Assembly (NCBI GenBank): GCA_026225015.1
Contig: JAMFRY010000199.1
Span: 1-30,146 of the forward strand
Length of the DNA: 30,146 bases
Reading direction: 5' to 3'
From: Alphaproteobacteria bacterium
GTDB lineage: Bacteria > Pseudomonadota > Alphaproteobacteria > Acetobacterales > Acetobacteraceae
Shown here: piece after piece, positions 1 through 8,423 of the stretch
Numbering within the stretch: the first letter of the stretch is position 1
Layout: each line of letters opens with the position of its first letter
Notes under the pieces: model-generated
What the model was told of the DNA's origin: nothing
The model's input: the letters and a program-made list of their open reading frames with translations, nothing else
Database searches by the model: none
Made by a program: the position numbers and the translations under genes

Positions 1-565
1 CCGCAATGGTCCAAGGCCGTGGCCGGCCGAAGAGCAAAAATTCCGGCGCCGCCAAGCGGCCGCGCTGGTCGATCCAGGCATTCACGCCAGCGGCATAGGC
101 GGCGAGCAGCGCTTTGGCGTCCGGCGAAAGCGTGGCGACATCGCTTGTGGCGCTGGCGGCCAGGCCCAGCCTTCGCATCTCTTCGTCATTGCCCAGCGCG
201 ATCGGCCCGAAAAGCGCCGCCAGCCTGCCGCTCGCCTCCCGGCGCATCAAATCCATCTGAAACAGCCGGCTCTGCGCATGGATATAGCCCAGCGCCTCTG
301 CCGCATCCCTTGGGTTTGCGGCACGAATAAACGGAATGCCGTCAGCGTCGAATGTCACCGTCACCGGGCCGCTCAGCCCCGGCAGCAAGACCCTCTCGTG
401 GCGCGGCGGCAGCGTGGCGTAGAGCAGCCCCGCCGCCACAATACCGGCGATGCCGATGACACCGGCCAGGAAGTAGAATATCCGGCAAAGCCAGCCGCGC
501 AATGGAGGCCGGAAAGGCCTGCGCCCGGGCGGTGATTGGGCGGTGTCCCCTGATCCTGCCATCAT
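1..565 (-). CDS. Penicillin acylase family hydrolase, N-terminal part (partial, runs off left edge)
   Basis: About 188 codons are visible before the window edge, with no stop. Residues 1-22 are Arg/Pro-rich and cytoplasmic-looking. Residues about 24-50 form one hydrophobic segment (FYFLAGVIGIAGIVAAGLLY), so the protein is probably membrane-anchored or exported. Residues about 60-110 carry the family's N-terminal signature: a VTVTFDADGIPFIRA strand, then AEALGYIHAQSRLFQMDL and the MRREASGRLAALFG stretch. This is the start of the alpha chain of Ntn-hydrolase amidases such as penicillin G acylase and acyl-homoserine-lactone acylases. The catalytic Ser, which starts the beta chain, lies outside the window, so activity and substrate cannot be judged. 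Two tandem ATGs (565 and 562) are possible starts and neither has a clear Shine-Dalgarno. It is divergent from the S9 peptidase gene. Confidence 0.85.
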   Translation of the reverse strand, partial: MMAGSGDTAQSPPGRRPFRPPLRGWLCRIFYFLAGVIGIAGIVAAGLLYATLPPRHERVLLPGLSGPVTVTFDADGIPFIRAANPRDAAEALGYIHAQSRLFQMDLMRREASGRLAALFGPIALGNDEEMRRLGLAASATSDVATLSPDAKALLAAYAAGVNAWIDQRGRLAAPEFLLFGRPRPWTIA

Positions 566-621
566 GCAGATGATTTTGCGCCAGGACGCCCGGCGCTGGC
601 AACGGAACCTTCCAGCAAGCC

Positions 622-655
622 GTAGGGTGGGGTGCTCTTAAGCACCCCACCCTAC
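622..655. repeat. Perfect 14-bp GC-rich hairpin, REP-like palindromic repeat
   Basis: GTAGGGTGGGGTGC (622-635) and its exact complement GCACCCCACCCTAC (642-655) flank a 6-nt TCTTAA loop and are followed by ATTTTT. It sits between two divergent genes, so an ordinary terminator for either is unlikely. GTAGGGTGGG-type stems resemble dispersed REP/MITE-like repeats seen in many proteobacterial genomes. No second copy was seen in this window, so dispersal is inferred. Confidence 0.7.
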
Positions 656-829
656 ATTTTTGAGCCTATGTCGGTTTTCGGGACGTGCGGTGCTGGTGGT
701 CCCTATCCAGGTTTGGCGCAGAACTGCCTGGCAGGAGGGCCTCCGGAGGAAATACAGGAATCGGTGGAGAGCGTTCATATTTCTCATCTGAAGTGTGACA
801 AGAATCGGGGAGTCATGTGACACTCAATC

Positions 830-3034
830 ATGCTGAAATTCCCTCTCGCTTTCGCCGCCATGCTGTTTTTCCATTCGATAATGGCCCAGGCCAAAACGCC
901 GCCCGCACCGCCGCCGGTTGCACCCATCCATCCGGTCGTCACCCATTATTATGGCACCGCGGTCACCGATAATTACCGTTGGATGGAAAACCCGCACAGC
1001 CCGGAACTCGCCGCCTATATGAAAGGCCAGAACGCCTATACGCGCGCCATCCTGGACTCCATGCCGGGCCGCATTGCGTTGCTCAAGGAAATTACCGGAA
1101 ACGGCAATCTCGTCACAGAGACCTACGGCCTTGTCATTGCCAATGACGAATATTTTTACCTGCAGAACCAGCAGAAACAGAACACCGCCAAGCTCTACAT
1201 GCGCAACGCCAGAACCGGCGTTACCAAACTGCTCGTCGATCCGGATACATACAGCAAATCCGGAGGCGCCGTCGCCATCAATTACTTCGCCCCATCGCAG
1301 GATGGGCGCTATCTGGCCTATGGCGTCTCCCTCGGCGGGTCGGAAGCCGCCAGCCTGCACGTTCTCAATACCTCCACCCTGCAGGATCAAGGTGTGGCGA
1401 TCGACCGGGTTGAGGGTGACAACGCGAATGGGCCGGATGACCTCTTTCTCCCTGTCTCCTGGCTGCCCGATGACAGCTTCGTCTATTACCGCATGCAGAA
1501 ACTCGGCGCCAAAGACGACCCGAACAGCGCGTTTCTGAAAAGCCGCGCCTATCTGCACCATCTCGGCCAGAACCCGGCCGGCGACGGTGATATCCCGATC
1601 TTCGGCTATGATGTCGATAAATCCGTGCCCGCCGCGCCCGATCAGGATGCGCTGCCGGTGATCCTGCCCGGTTGCGACTATGCCTTCGGCGTGCTGACCG
1701 AAAACGAAGAGGCCGATACGATTGATTCAATCTACATCACGCCGCTTGCCGCCCTTGCAGCCGGCAGGCCCGTCTGGAGGCAGATCGCCGCTTCGTCCGA
1801 CGCCATTACCGACTTCGATGCCGCTGGCGATACGCTGTATCTTCTGACAACGCATGACGCGCCGCACGGCAAAGTCATCGCGATCAGCCTCAATCATCCC
1901 GAGATCGCCAAGGCCAGGACGGTTGTTCCCGAATCAAATCTGGTGATTCGCTATATCGCGGCCGCCGCCGACGGGCTGTATGTGGACAGCTCCGATGGCG
2001 GCTATAGCGACATCACCCGCATCGCGGATGGAAAGGCGGCGCCGGTCGCCTTGCCCTATCCCGGCAATGCCGATGATCTGGTGACCGTTGAAACCGCGCC
2101 GGGCGCCGTTTTCCCCCTGGAAACCTGGACGCACCCCGCACGCAGGTACCGCAGCGACGGCGGCGTCGTTTCCGATACCGGCATCCAGCCGCTTGCGCCA
2201 ATCGATACCTCCGATCTGGTCGCAAGAGAGGTCACCGCCACCAGCTATGATGGGACCCAAATCCCGCTTTCCATCATCATGCGGCGCGGCACGAAGCTCG
2301 ACGGCAAAAACCCGACGCTGCTGGAAGGCTATGGCGCCTATGGCATCACCCTGACGCCGTATTTCGCCGCCGGCCGGCTGGCCTTGCTTGACCATGGCGG
2401 CATTTTCGCCATTGCCCATGTGCGGGGCGGCGGCTGGTTCGGCGAGGCCTGGCACCAGGCCGGCATGAAACTCACCAAACTAAATACGGTTTTCGACTTC
2501 ATCGCCTGCGCGCAATATCTGGAAGACAACCACTACACCGCGCCCGCTTATCTGGCCGGGGAGGGCGGCAGCGCCGGCGGCATCACCATCGGCGGCGCCA
2601 TCGACTGGGCGCCGCAGCTTTTCGCCGCCGCGATCGACAGCCATGGCGAGACAGATAATCTGCGCTCCGAATTCACCCCGAACGGCCCGCCGAACATCAT
2701 CGAATTCGGCTCCGTCACCTCAGCTGCCGGCTTCCACGGCCTGTACACCATGTCCGCCTATGTTCATGTTCGGGACGGCACACCCTATCCCGCGGTGTTA
2801 TTGCAGACCGGCATCAACGACCCGCGCGTGGCGCCCTGGGAGGTAACAAAAATGGCCGCGCGCCTGCAAGCCGCCACCGCCAGCAAAAAGCCCATTCTGC
2901 TAAGCGTGAATTACGATTCCGGTCATGGCCTCGGCGATACGCAAGCCCAGCAGGATGCGGAATGGGCAGACGAGCTTTCCTTCATCTTCTGGCAAACCGG
3001 CAACCCCGCGTTCCAGCCGAAAGGGCCGCGCTGA
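830..3034 (+). CDS. Prolyl oligopeptidase family serine peptidase (S9A), exported
   Basis: This 734-residue protein has a signal peptide at residues 1-21 (hydrophobic LAFAAMLFFHSIMAQA, Ala-x-Ala-type cleavage). The start of the mature region, with NYRWMENPHSPELAAYM at about 46-62, is typical of prolyl oligopeptidases. Residues about 80-440 should form the beta-propeller gate and about 470-734 the alpha/beta-hydrolase domain. The catalytic triad is visible: Ser581 in EGGSAGG, Asp664 in TGINDPRVAPWE and His699 in YDSGHGLGD. The length fits the family (about 680-730 plus signal peptide). It would cleave short peptides after proline, here in the periplasm. The ATG has only a weak upstream GGGGAG, 14-19 nt away. 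The gene stands alone, convergent with rpmG, and its 3' end abuts a repeat-rich spacer. Confidence 0.92.
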   Translation: MLKFPLAFAAMLFFHSIMAQAKTPPAPPPVAPIHPVVTHYYGTAVTDNYRWMENPHSPELAAYMKGQNAYTRAILDSMPGRIALLKEITGNGNLVTETYGLVIANDEYFYLQNQQKQNTAKLYMRNARTGVTKLLVDPDTYSKSGGAVAINYFAPSQDGRYLAYGVSLGGSEAASLHVLNTSTLQDQGVAIDRVEGDNANGPDDLFLPVSWLPDDSFVYYRMQKLGAKDDPNSAFLKSRAYLHHLGQNPAGDGDIPIFGYDVDKSVPAAPDQDALPVILPGCDYAFGVLTENEEADTIDSIYITPLAALAAGRPVWRQIAASSDAITDFDAAGDTLYLLTTHDAPHGKVIAISLNHPEIAKARTVVPESNLVIRYIAAAADGLYVDSSDGGYSDITRIADGKAAPVALPYPGNADDLVTVETAPGAVFPLETWTHPARRYRSDGGVVSDTGIQPLAPIDTSDLVAREVTATSYDGTQIPLSIIMRRGTKLDGKNPTLLEGYGAYGITLTPYFAAGRLALLDHGGIFAIAHVRGGGWFGEAWHQAGMKLTKLNTVFDFIACAQYLEDNHYTAPAYLAGEGGSAGGITIGGAIDWAPQLFAAAIDSHGETDNLRSEFTPNGPPNIIEFGSVTSAAGFHGLYTMSAYVHVRDGTPYPAVLLQTGINDPRVAPWEVTKMAARLQAATASKKPILLSVNYDSGHGLGDTQAQQDAEWADELSFIFWQTGNPAFQPKGPR

Positions 3035-3262
3035 AAGCAAACAAGGCAGCGATCCATCCCGCTAACCCACCGGCCGACCCACACGTCATGCCCGGCGCAG
3101 GTCAGTACTGCCCGGCAAGATACTTGCTTCAAGATACTTGCTTAGGGTAACCACGATTTACCCTGCCTCATCAAGATCGAGTGTTAAGTCAACCTACGCG
3201 CCGGTCGATGGAAGCAAGGTTGGATCCCGAGGTTACTTGATCTTGGCTTACTTGATCTTGGC
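3035..3262. other. Repeat-rich spacer between convergent S9 peptidase and rpmG
   Basis: No gene is supported here. The spacer holds a 14-bp tandem duplication (CAAGATACTTGCTT at 3116-3129 and 3130-3143) followed directly by a 7-bp hairpin (AGGGTAA 3144-3150, TTACCCT 3158-3164, loop CCACGAT). Its right end (3233-3262) is two extra copies of the last 15 nt of rpmG. No U-rich tail follows the hairpin on either strand, so I do not call a terminator. Confidence 0.6.
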
Positions 3263-3277
3263 TTACTTGATCTTGGC
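3233..3277 (-). repeat. Three tandem 15-nt copies of the rpmG 3' end including its stop codon
   Basis: Read on the minus strand, GCCAAGATCAAGTAA (Ala-Lys-Ile-Lys-stop) occurs three times without a break: at 3277-3263 (the real end of rpmG), 3262-3248 and 3247-3233. The unit is a multiple of three, so all copies stay in frame and each ends with TAA. All three are identical by eye, implying recent slippage or selection. Translation should stop at the first TAA. Confidence 0.9.
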
Positions 3278-3430
3278 TTCCTTGAATTTAACGTGCTTGC
3301 GCACCACCGGATCGTATTTGTTCATCTCCAACTTGGTGGTCTGCGCGCGCGCGTTTTTCTTGGTTACATAGAAGTAACCGGTATCCGCGGTCGAAACGAG
3401 CTTGATTTGAACGACGTTTGACTTAGCCAT
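3263..3430 (-). CDS. rpmG: 50S ribosomal protein L33
   Basis: This is a 55-residue basic protein, the usual length for bacterial L33. It starts MAKSNVVQIKLVSTADTGYF and continues with the YVTKKNARAQTTKLEMNKYDP core typical of proteobacterial L33, which contacts 23S rRNA near the E site of the 50S subunit. There is no CxxC pair, so it is the zinc-free (C-minus) form. The ATG at 3430 is chosen because GGAGAG lies 5 nt upstream and the family N-terminus begins there. A longer in-frame start at 3463 adds an unrelated Arg-rich leader. It lies 73 nt downstream of the S41 protease gene on the same strand. Its last five codons, stop included, are repeated twice more downstream. Confidence 0.95.
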   Translation of the reverse strand: MAKSNVVQIKLVSTADTGYFYVTKKNARAQTTKLEMNKYDPVVRKHVKFKEAKIK

Positions 3431-3503
3431 GATAACTCTCCAACTCCGCGCCCTATGGCGCAAACGGCCCGGTCAGGTCAAGTCCCGCGCATTTACCCCC
3501 GCT

Positions 3504-5039
3504 TTACCGAGGGAGCAAGGCGGCCCGGTAGGCGGCGGGCGAGGACAGCAGAAACCGGGCGGCGGTAATGTCGAGGTCGCCGCCGATATCGGCCGGGCAG
3601 GCATTGCGGATCGCCAGGATACGGTCGATCGGCATGGGCGCGCGGCCGGCCCGGGCGGCGGCATCGGCCCCCGCCATCAGGTTTATGCCCTGGCTGAGCG
3701 CGTTCAACTGCGCCTGCATTTGCTGCGGGCCGAGGCTGGCGCAAACCTGCGGCATCACGCCCAGCGTCTGCAACGGCCACGAACGCGGCGCCAGCACACG
3801 GCTCCAGGTGACGAAAAGCTCCCCGCCATCCGGCAGCGCCGTCACCGACTGCACCAACCCCTTGCCCAATGTCGCGCTCCCCACCACCACGGCGCGCCGG
3901 TTATCGGCCAGAGCGGCGGCGAGAATTTCCGCGGCGCTGGCGGTCTGGCCATCGACCAGCACCACCATCGGCACACCGCCGGTAATGTCCCCCCCTTCGG
4001 CGGAAAAACGCTGATCGGCGTCGGGATCGCGGCCGGCGGCGATGACAATGGTCCCCGAGGGCAGCAGGCTGTCCGCGGTGAGCACCGCCTGGCGCAACAC
4101 GCCGCCGCGATTGCCGCGCAAATCGAGCATCAGTCCGTTTGGCGCCGGGCTTGCCCCGAGTCCGGCCACCAGGGCAGCGATGAACTGGTCGCTGGTGCCC
4201 TGGTTGAAACTGTTGATCTTGAGCGCGAGCGCATTCGGCGCCGGCGGGGGATTTGAAAAACTCTCCGGGAAGACAGTTTGCGGCGGCACGAAAGCGCGGG
4301 TGAGCGTCACATCGCTCGGCCCGCCGTTCGAAGGGTCAACGACATGCAGCGTGACCGACGATCCCTGAATGCCGTCGAGATTGGCGTTCAAATTTTTTAT
4401 CTCGCTGGCATGAACCAGGCGCCCGTTAATCGCCAGCACCTGGATCCCCGGCTCCAGCCCGGCTTCGGAGGCCGGGCTGTCCGCGGCGACGCTGGCGACC
4501 ACCACGGCATCTCCCTGGCGACCAAGCGTAAGGCCGGCGCCGGCGATGCCGGTGATCATCAATTCATCCTGCGCCGCCCGCAATGGCGGTTCATAGCGGG
4601 AATAGGGATCGAAATGGTTGAACAGCTCGTCGAAGAAACTGCTGATCAGGCCTTGCGTTCCCGCCTGCTGCAAAGCCAGCGAAGCGGCATAGCCGGCGCT
4701 CGCCACCGCCGCCGCTGCCGCGCCCCAGCCTTTTGCGTCATTTGGCGCCGGCGCCGGCACGGCGATCAATAGCTGGTCCGGCCCGTACAGGCGGATCTGG
4801 CCGTCCTGCAAGGTGGCGTTCAAATCCGGATCGAGCGCGGTGAGACCCTGCAGGCCCCAGATCGTCATTTGCGGCACGCTCAGCTTCTCCAGCGAACGCG
4901 GCGCGATATAGGCCAGCGCCGCCGCCCAGACCGAAGCCGCGCTGGCCGCGCCGAAGACCGAGGCCGCCGCCGCAGGCTGGCTGGCAAATCCCGCTGGCAG
5001 GATGATGCAGATAAGAAACAGGCAGGCAATGCGGCTCAA
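3504..5039 (-). CDS. S41 family C-terminal processing peptidase (CtpA-like) with PDZ domain
   Basis: This 511-residue protein has a signal peptide at residues 1-26 (IACLFLICIILPAGFASQPAAAA). The PDZ domain is at about 160-235 (GAGLTLGRQGDAVVV, then PASEAGLEPGIQVLAINGR). The S41 protease core is at about 265-435. The Ser/Lys dyad is Ser368 in DGQTASAAEI and Lys393 in LGKGLVQ, and NGLMLDLRGNRGG (301-313) is the substrate-strand motif. The family cleaves C-terminal tails of periplasmic proteins and regulates murein hydrolases. The start codon is TTG at 5039, overlapping the rnr stop as TTGA. The next in-frame Met (residue 58) would remove the signal peptide, so TTG is preferred. Expression probably depends on translational coupling to rnr. 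Confidence 0.88.
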   Translation of the reverse strand: MSRIACLFLICIILPAGFASQPAAAASVFGAASAASVWAAALAYIAPRSLEKLSVPQMTIWGLQGLTALDPDLNATLQDGQIRLYGPDQLLIAVPAPAPNDAKGWGAAAAAVASAGYAASLALQQAGTQGLISSFFDELFNHFDPYSRYEPPLRAAQDELMITGIAGAGLTLGRQGDAVVVASVAADSPASEAGLEPGIQVLAINGRLVHASEIKNLNANLDGIQGSSVTLHVVDPSNGGPSDVTLTRAFVPPQTVFPESFSNPPPAPNALALKINSFNQGTSDQFIAALVAGLGASPAPNGLMLDLRGNRGGVLRQAVLTADSLLPSGTIVIAAGRDPDADQRFSAEGGDITGGVPMVVLVDGQTASAAEILAAALADNRRAVVVGSATLGKGLVQSVTALPDGGELFVTWSRVLAPRSWPLQTLGVMPQVCASLGPQQMQAQLNALSQGINLMAGADAAARAGRAPMPIDRILAIRNACPADIGGDLDITAARFLLSSPAAYRAALLPR

Positions 5040-7270
5040 CGGCGTTTTTTCGGCCGGTGCGCGTGCGCGGCGTGCCGCGCGTCTTGCTTCGGCGAAACCA
5101 CCCCGGACCTTTTCGGATCGGCCAGGATATTGAAAATCAAGCCGCCAGTGACAGGGCGCGCCTCCGCAAGCCTCACCTCCAGGCGCTGCGCGAGCTGAAA
5201 ACTTAAGCGGGAACGCTTCCCGATCAGGCTCTGGCTTGCCTCGTCATGAACCCAGAAATCATCCGGCAAGCTTGCCATAGGTGCGAATCCACTAGCCCCA
5301 TTCTCCGGCAGAGTGACGAATAAGCCGAACTTCGTCACGCCGGAAATACGCCCCTCGAACAACTCTCCGACTCGGTGTTGCAAATACAGCGCAAGGTAGC
5401 GATCGGTGGAGTCGCGCTCGGCCAGGGTGGCGCGGCGTTCGGTCGCGGTGATGTGCTCGGCGATCTCCTCAAAGCGTGCGGCGTCATCCTCATGGAGCCC
5501 GTCCGGCCCGAGTTTCAATCCGCTGATCAGCGCCCGATGCACCAGCAGATCGGCATAGCGGCGGATGGGCGAGGTGAAATGCGCATAGCGGCTCAGCGCC
5601 AAACCGAAATGACCGATATTCTCAGGGCTGTATTCGGCCTGGGACTGGCTGCGCAGCACGGTTTCATTCACCAGCATGGCCTTGTCGGTGCCGGCCACCA
5701 GCTTCAGCACCCGGTCCAGATCGCGCGGGTGGAGCTGGTCTCCGGGGGCCAGGGAGATTTCCAAACTGCCCAGAAAACGCCGCAGATTATCAAGTTTTTC
5801 CGGGCTGGGCGGGGCGTGGATGCGGTACATGCAGGGCCGCTTGAGCTGCTCCAATTCCTCCGCCGCCGAAACATTGGCGAGAATCATGAATTCCTCGATC
5901 AGCCGGTGGCTGTCGAGCCGCGGCCTGGCGGCGATTTTTGCAACCTGGCCATCCGGCGTCAGCTCCACCTTGCGCTCCGGCAGGTCCAGATCGAGCGTGC
6001 CGCGGGCGTTGCGCGCCGCCAGCAGAACTCGAAAGGCGGCGTAGAGATCGCGGAATTGTTCCGTATCCGAGTCATGCGCCTGTTGCACCTGTTCATAGGT
6101 GAGCCGGGCCGCCGAACGCATCAGCCCGCGGCCGAAGCGATGCGCGCGCTTGACGCCATTAGCGTCGATCTGCATTTCAACGAACAGGCATCCGCGATCC
6201 TCATTTGGTTTCAGGCTGCACCAGCCATTGGAAAGCGCCTCCGGCAGCATCGGCACCACGCGGTCCGGGAAATAGCAGGAATTGCCGCGTTCGCGCGCCG
6301 ACTTATCCAGCGCCGAACCCGGCCGCACATAATGCGCCACATCGGCAATGGCGACGATCAGGCGGAAGCCGTTTTGCGCCGGTTCCGCGAATACTGCGTC
6401 ATCAAAATCGCGCGCATCGGCGCCGTCGATGGTGATCAGCTTCACTTCCCGCAAATCGGTGCGCTTGCCCAAAGACGTCGCCCGGGCGCGCTCGGCCTCC
6501 GTCAGCGCGGCTTGCGGAAAATCGATCGGAATTTCATGCGTGGCGATCGCAATCATGCTGACCGAACGCGCATCATTCGCCTGGCCCAGCAATTCGGTGA
6601 TGCGCGCCGGTTTGGGCCCATAACCGCTACCGGGGATCGGTTCGGCGCGCACGATCTCGCCATTCGGCGCGCCCATGGTGTCGGCTACATGCACCAGCCA
6701 TTCGGATTTCTGCCGCCGGTCAGTGGGCTCGATGCGGCCGGCTGAGGCGCGGCCGCCGGCGCCCTCGGCGCGGAACACGCCGACAATGCTGCCGGTCTTC
6801 TCCTGCACCCGTTTGAGCGTTCGGCCCTCGTATGTATCGGGCCCGATGCGCCGCAGCCTGGCCAGCACCCGCGCGCCTGGCGCCAGCGCCGCCTGGCCGC
6901 GCGACTCCGCCAGCATGAAAATGATCGGCGGCCGGCCCTTGCCTTCCCAGTTCACCGGCCGGGCCAGCGCCTCGCCGTCGCGGTCAATGCCGGTAATCTG
7001 GACCATGGCGTTTTCCGGCAAGTGGCTGGCGTCGCGTACCTGTTTGCGACCCGCGCGTTCAAGGACGCCATCGGCTTCCAGGCGACGCACGAGCCCGCGC
7101 AGGGCCTTTTTCTGATCGGGGCCGACATTGAACGCACGCGCGATTTCGCGGATGCCGACTTTGCCCAGCGCCTGCGCAAGAAAAGCTTTCAGCGCGTCGC
7201 GCGTCGGCAAAGCGGGGGTTGCGGCTGGTATTTCCGCGTTCGGTTTGGGCTTCTTATGAACAGTCTTCAT
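5036..7270 (-). CDS. rnr: Ribonuclease R (3'-5' exoribonuclease)
   Basis: From ATG 7270 this is a 744-residue RNase II/R-family enzyme that degrades structured RNA and takes part in mRNA and rRNA quality control. An N-terminal winged-helix/cold-shock region (about 20-230) precedes the RNB domain. The RNB domain shows ITIDGADARDFDDAV with Mg-binding Asp282, Asp288, Asp290 and Asp291, then the YFPDRVVPMLPEALSNGWCSL block and HFTSPIRRYADLLVHR. A C-terminal S1 domain (VGELFEGRISGVTKFGLFVTL) and a short basic tail follow. The frame stays open upstream to a TTG at 7306, but the residues added are not family-like, so ATG 7270 is preferred although no strong Shine-Dalgarno is visible. The 3' end overlaps the S41 protease start by 4 nt. 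Confidence 0.95.
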   Translation of the reverse strand: MKTVHKKPKPNAEIPAATPALPTRDALKAFLAQALGKVGIREIARAFNVGPDQKKALRGLVRRLEADGVLERAGRKQVRDASHLPENAMVQITGIDRDGEALARPVNWEGKGRPPIIFMLAESRGQAALAPGARVLARLRRIGPDTYEGRTLKRVQEKTGSIVGVFRAEGAGGRASAGRIEPTDRRQKSEWLVHVADTMGAPNGEIVRAEPIPGSGYGPKPARITELLGQANDARSVSMIAIATHEIPIDFPQAALTEAERARATSLGKRTDLREVKLITIDGADARDFDDAVFAEPAQNGFRLIVAIADVAHYVRPGSALDKSARERGNSCYFPDRVVPMLPEALSNGWCSLKPNEDRGCLFVEMQIDANGVKRAHRFGRGLMRSAARLTYEQVQQAHDSDTEQFRDLYAAFRVLLAARNARGTLDLDLPERKVELTPDGQVAKIAARPRLDSHRLIEEFMILANVSAAEELEQLKRPCMYRIHAPPSPEKLDNLRRFLGSLEISLAPGDQLHPRDLDRVLKLVAGTDKAMLVNETVLRSQSQAEYSPENIGHFGLALSRYAHFTSPIRRYADLLVHRALISGLKLGPDGLHEDDAARFEEIAEHITATERRATLAERDSTDRYLALYLQHRVGELFEGRISGVTKFGLFVTLPENGASGFAPMASLPDDFWVHDEASQSLIGKRSRLSFQLAQRLEVRLAEARPVTGGLIFNILADPKRSGVVSPKQDARHAAHAHRPKKRR

Positions 7271-7327
7271 TCGCCGAATATGGGGCGCAATATCGCGCCG
7301 CACCAAGCAAAGATTCGCGCATCGTTT

Positions 7328-7726
7328 TTACAGTAACAGCAGCAAAGCCTCGACGCTGAGGCCCAGAATCACCAGCCAGGTGAGCACTGCGCCGCCCGCG
7401 CGGAGCAGGCCGGGACCCGGTTGCCGAATGCCGATCGCATGCGAAACGCGGCTGACGATCAGCAAGAGCGCAAAAATCTCGCAGGTGAACCGGGAGGCGC
7501 CCGATACCTCGATCCCGCCCAGCAGGATCAGCGCAATGGGCACATATTCGATGAAATTGCCCTGCGCGCGAATTGCCGTGAGCAGCGATGCCGCATCCGG
7601 GTTGCCGGTGCCATCGCCGATCAGTACCTTGGATCTGGTCCGCGCCACCGACACCAGAACGGAAAGCACTACGCATAAAATCCCCAGAACGCCGCTGGTG
7701 AACAAGGTAACCGGTATGCGTGTCAT
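7328..7726 (-). CDS. MAPEG family membrane protein
   Basis: This 132-residue, very hydrophobic protein has about four membrane helices (roughly 5-28, 55-75, 80-98 and 108-132). The segment AIRAQGNFIEYVPIALILLGGIE at about 50-72 is the MAPEG hallmark, with the Asn-Phe-x-Glu-Tyr-x-Pro motif that in eukaryotic relatives lies near the glutathione site. Bacterial members are inner-membrane proteins of mostly unknown substrate, sometimes glutathione S-transferase-like. GGAG lies 9 nt before the ATG. It lies 57 nt upstream of the rnr start on the same strand, so it may share a transcript with rnr. It is divergent from the phasin-like gene. Confidence 0.85.
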   Translation of the reverse strand: MTRIPVTLFTSGVLGILCVVLSVLVSVARTRSKVLIGDGTGNPDAASLLTAIRAQGNFIEYVPIALILLGGIEVSGASRFTCEIFALLLIVSRVSHAIGIRQPGPGLLRAGGAVLTWLVILGLSVEALLLLL

Positions 7727-7837
7727 GGGACGCTCCTCGCCAAATAATTGTTTCGCATTGTTTTATATCCTTGCAGCGCGCAAGGCGAGCCCCGCTTGGA
7801 TTGAGAATTACGAAAGCCTGCCTTCGCCATTAATAAC

Positions 7838-7901
7838 TTGACATGCCCATCCAGCCGAATTGCGGTGTAATGTCGGCTTCCCATGCAAAAGGAGGTAACA
7901 A
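7838..7901 (+). promoter_or_regulatory. Probable leader of the phasin-like gene: TTGACA element and perfect Shine-Dalgarno
   Basis: A consensus TTGACA is at 7838-7843. The best -10 candidate, TGTAAT at 7866-7871, is 22 nt downstream, further than usual, so promoter assignment is tentative. The ribosome binding site AAAGGAGGT at 7888-7896 is essentially full-length anti-SD complement and sits 5 nt from the ATG. It is the strongest in the window and suggests an abundant protein. Confidence 0.45.
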
Positions 7902-8357
7902 ATGGCTCAAGATTCCGATTCAGCTAAAATGGATACCTATGGCGTCACATTCGAACCCGAGTTGCTGACCCGGTTCTGGCAGCAAAACGCGGTTCGCCTG
8001 ATGCGCGCCAACGAGCGCATCTTGCACGGCTTCGTGACAGCGGCGTCCCGCGAGCTGGAACTTGCCCGGGAACTGACGCGCTATAGCATTGATAGCATTG
8101 CAAAGCTCAACAAACTTCCGAATGGCAACGGGTCGGAGAAATCCACCAAGGCCACGGAAGGAGAAGAGAATTTCAAGGAGTTCGAACATATTGTGGCGGG
8201 CCTGCGTTCGGTCACGGAGGAGTTATGGAATACCATTGGCGATGCCTCCAAGCTGCTGTTGGAAGGCACGCTGACGGACGTCCAGGGCGCGGCGTTTGAG
8301 CCGGCAAAGAGAGCCGCGAATCGGGTGAAGGAAGTTGCCGAGCATAATTCCAGGTGA
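7902..8357 (+). CDS. Phasin-like helical protein
   Basis: This 151-residue protein has no signal peptide or membrane segment. Residues about 18-72 (ELLTRFWQQNAVRLMRANERI, then ELELARELTRYSIDSIAKLN) and about 96-148 are strongly helical and amphipathic, separated by a polar linker rich in Gly, Ser, Lys and Glu. This arrangement and the late AAFEPAKRAANRVKEVAE segment fit the phasin/granule-associated group, which coats polyhydroxyalkanoate granules. The match is by character and not by a diagnostic motif, and another small coiled-coil protein is possible. The near-perfect ribosome binding site suggests high expression, as is usual for phasins. The gene is convergent with topA, leaving 66 nt with no obvious terminator. 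Confidence 0.7.
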   Translation: MAQDSDSAKMDTYGVTFEPELLTRFWQQNAVRLMRANERILHGFVTAASRELELARELTRYSIDSIAKLNKLPNGNGSEKSTKATEGEENFKEFEHIVAGLRSVTEELWNTIGDASKLLLEGTLTDVQGAAFEPAKRAANRVKEVAEHNSR

Positions 8358-8423
8358 TCACCGGGTTGTGGGGACGATGAGTAAATCACAAAGCCGTTCG
8401 ATACTATTTCAGCGCTTTCAGGA

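Noticed and set aside
632..820. 62-codon + strand frame upstream of the S9 peptidase
   Set aside because: Begins inside the hairpin repeat, has no ribosome binding site and no recognisable features.
3144..3164. AGGGTAA/TTACCCT hairpin as a rho-independent terminator for the S9 gene or rpmG
   Set aside because: A 7-bp stem with a 7-nt loop and no U-rich run on either side.
3138..3371. + strand frame reading LILAY repeats over the rpmG tail
   Set aside because: The repetition comes from the triplicated rpmG 3' end on the other strand.
5375..6745. 456-codon + strand frame opposite rnr
   Set aside because: Shadow of the RNase R coding frame; composition is atypical and no motifs are present.
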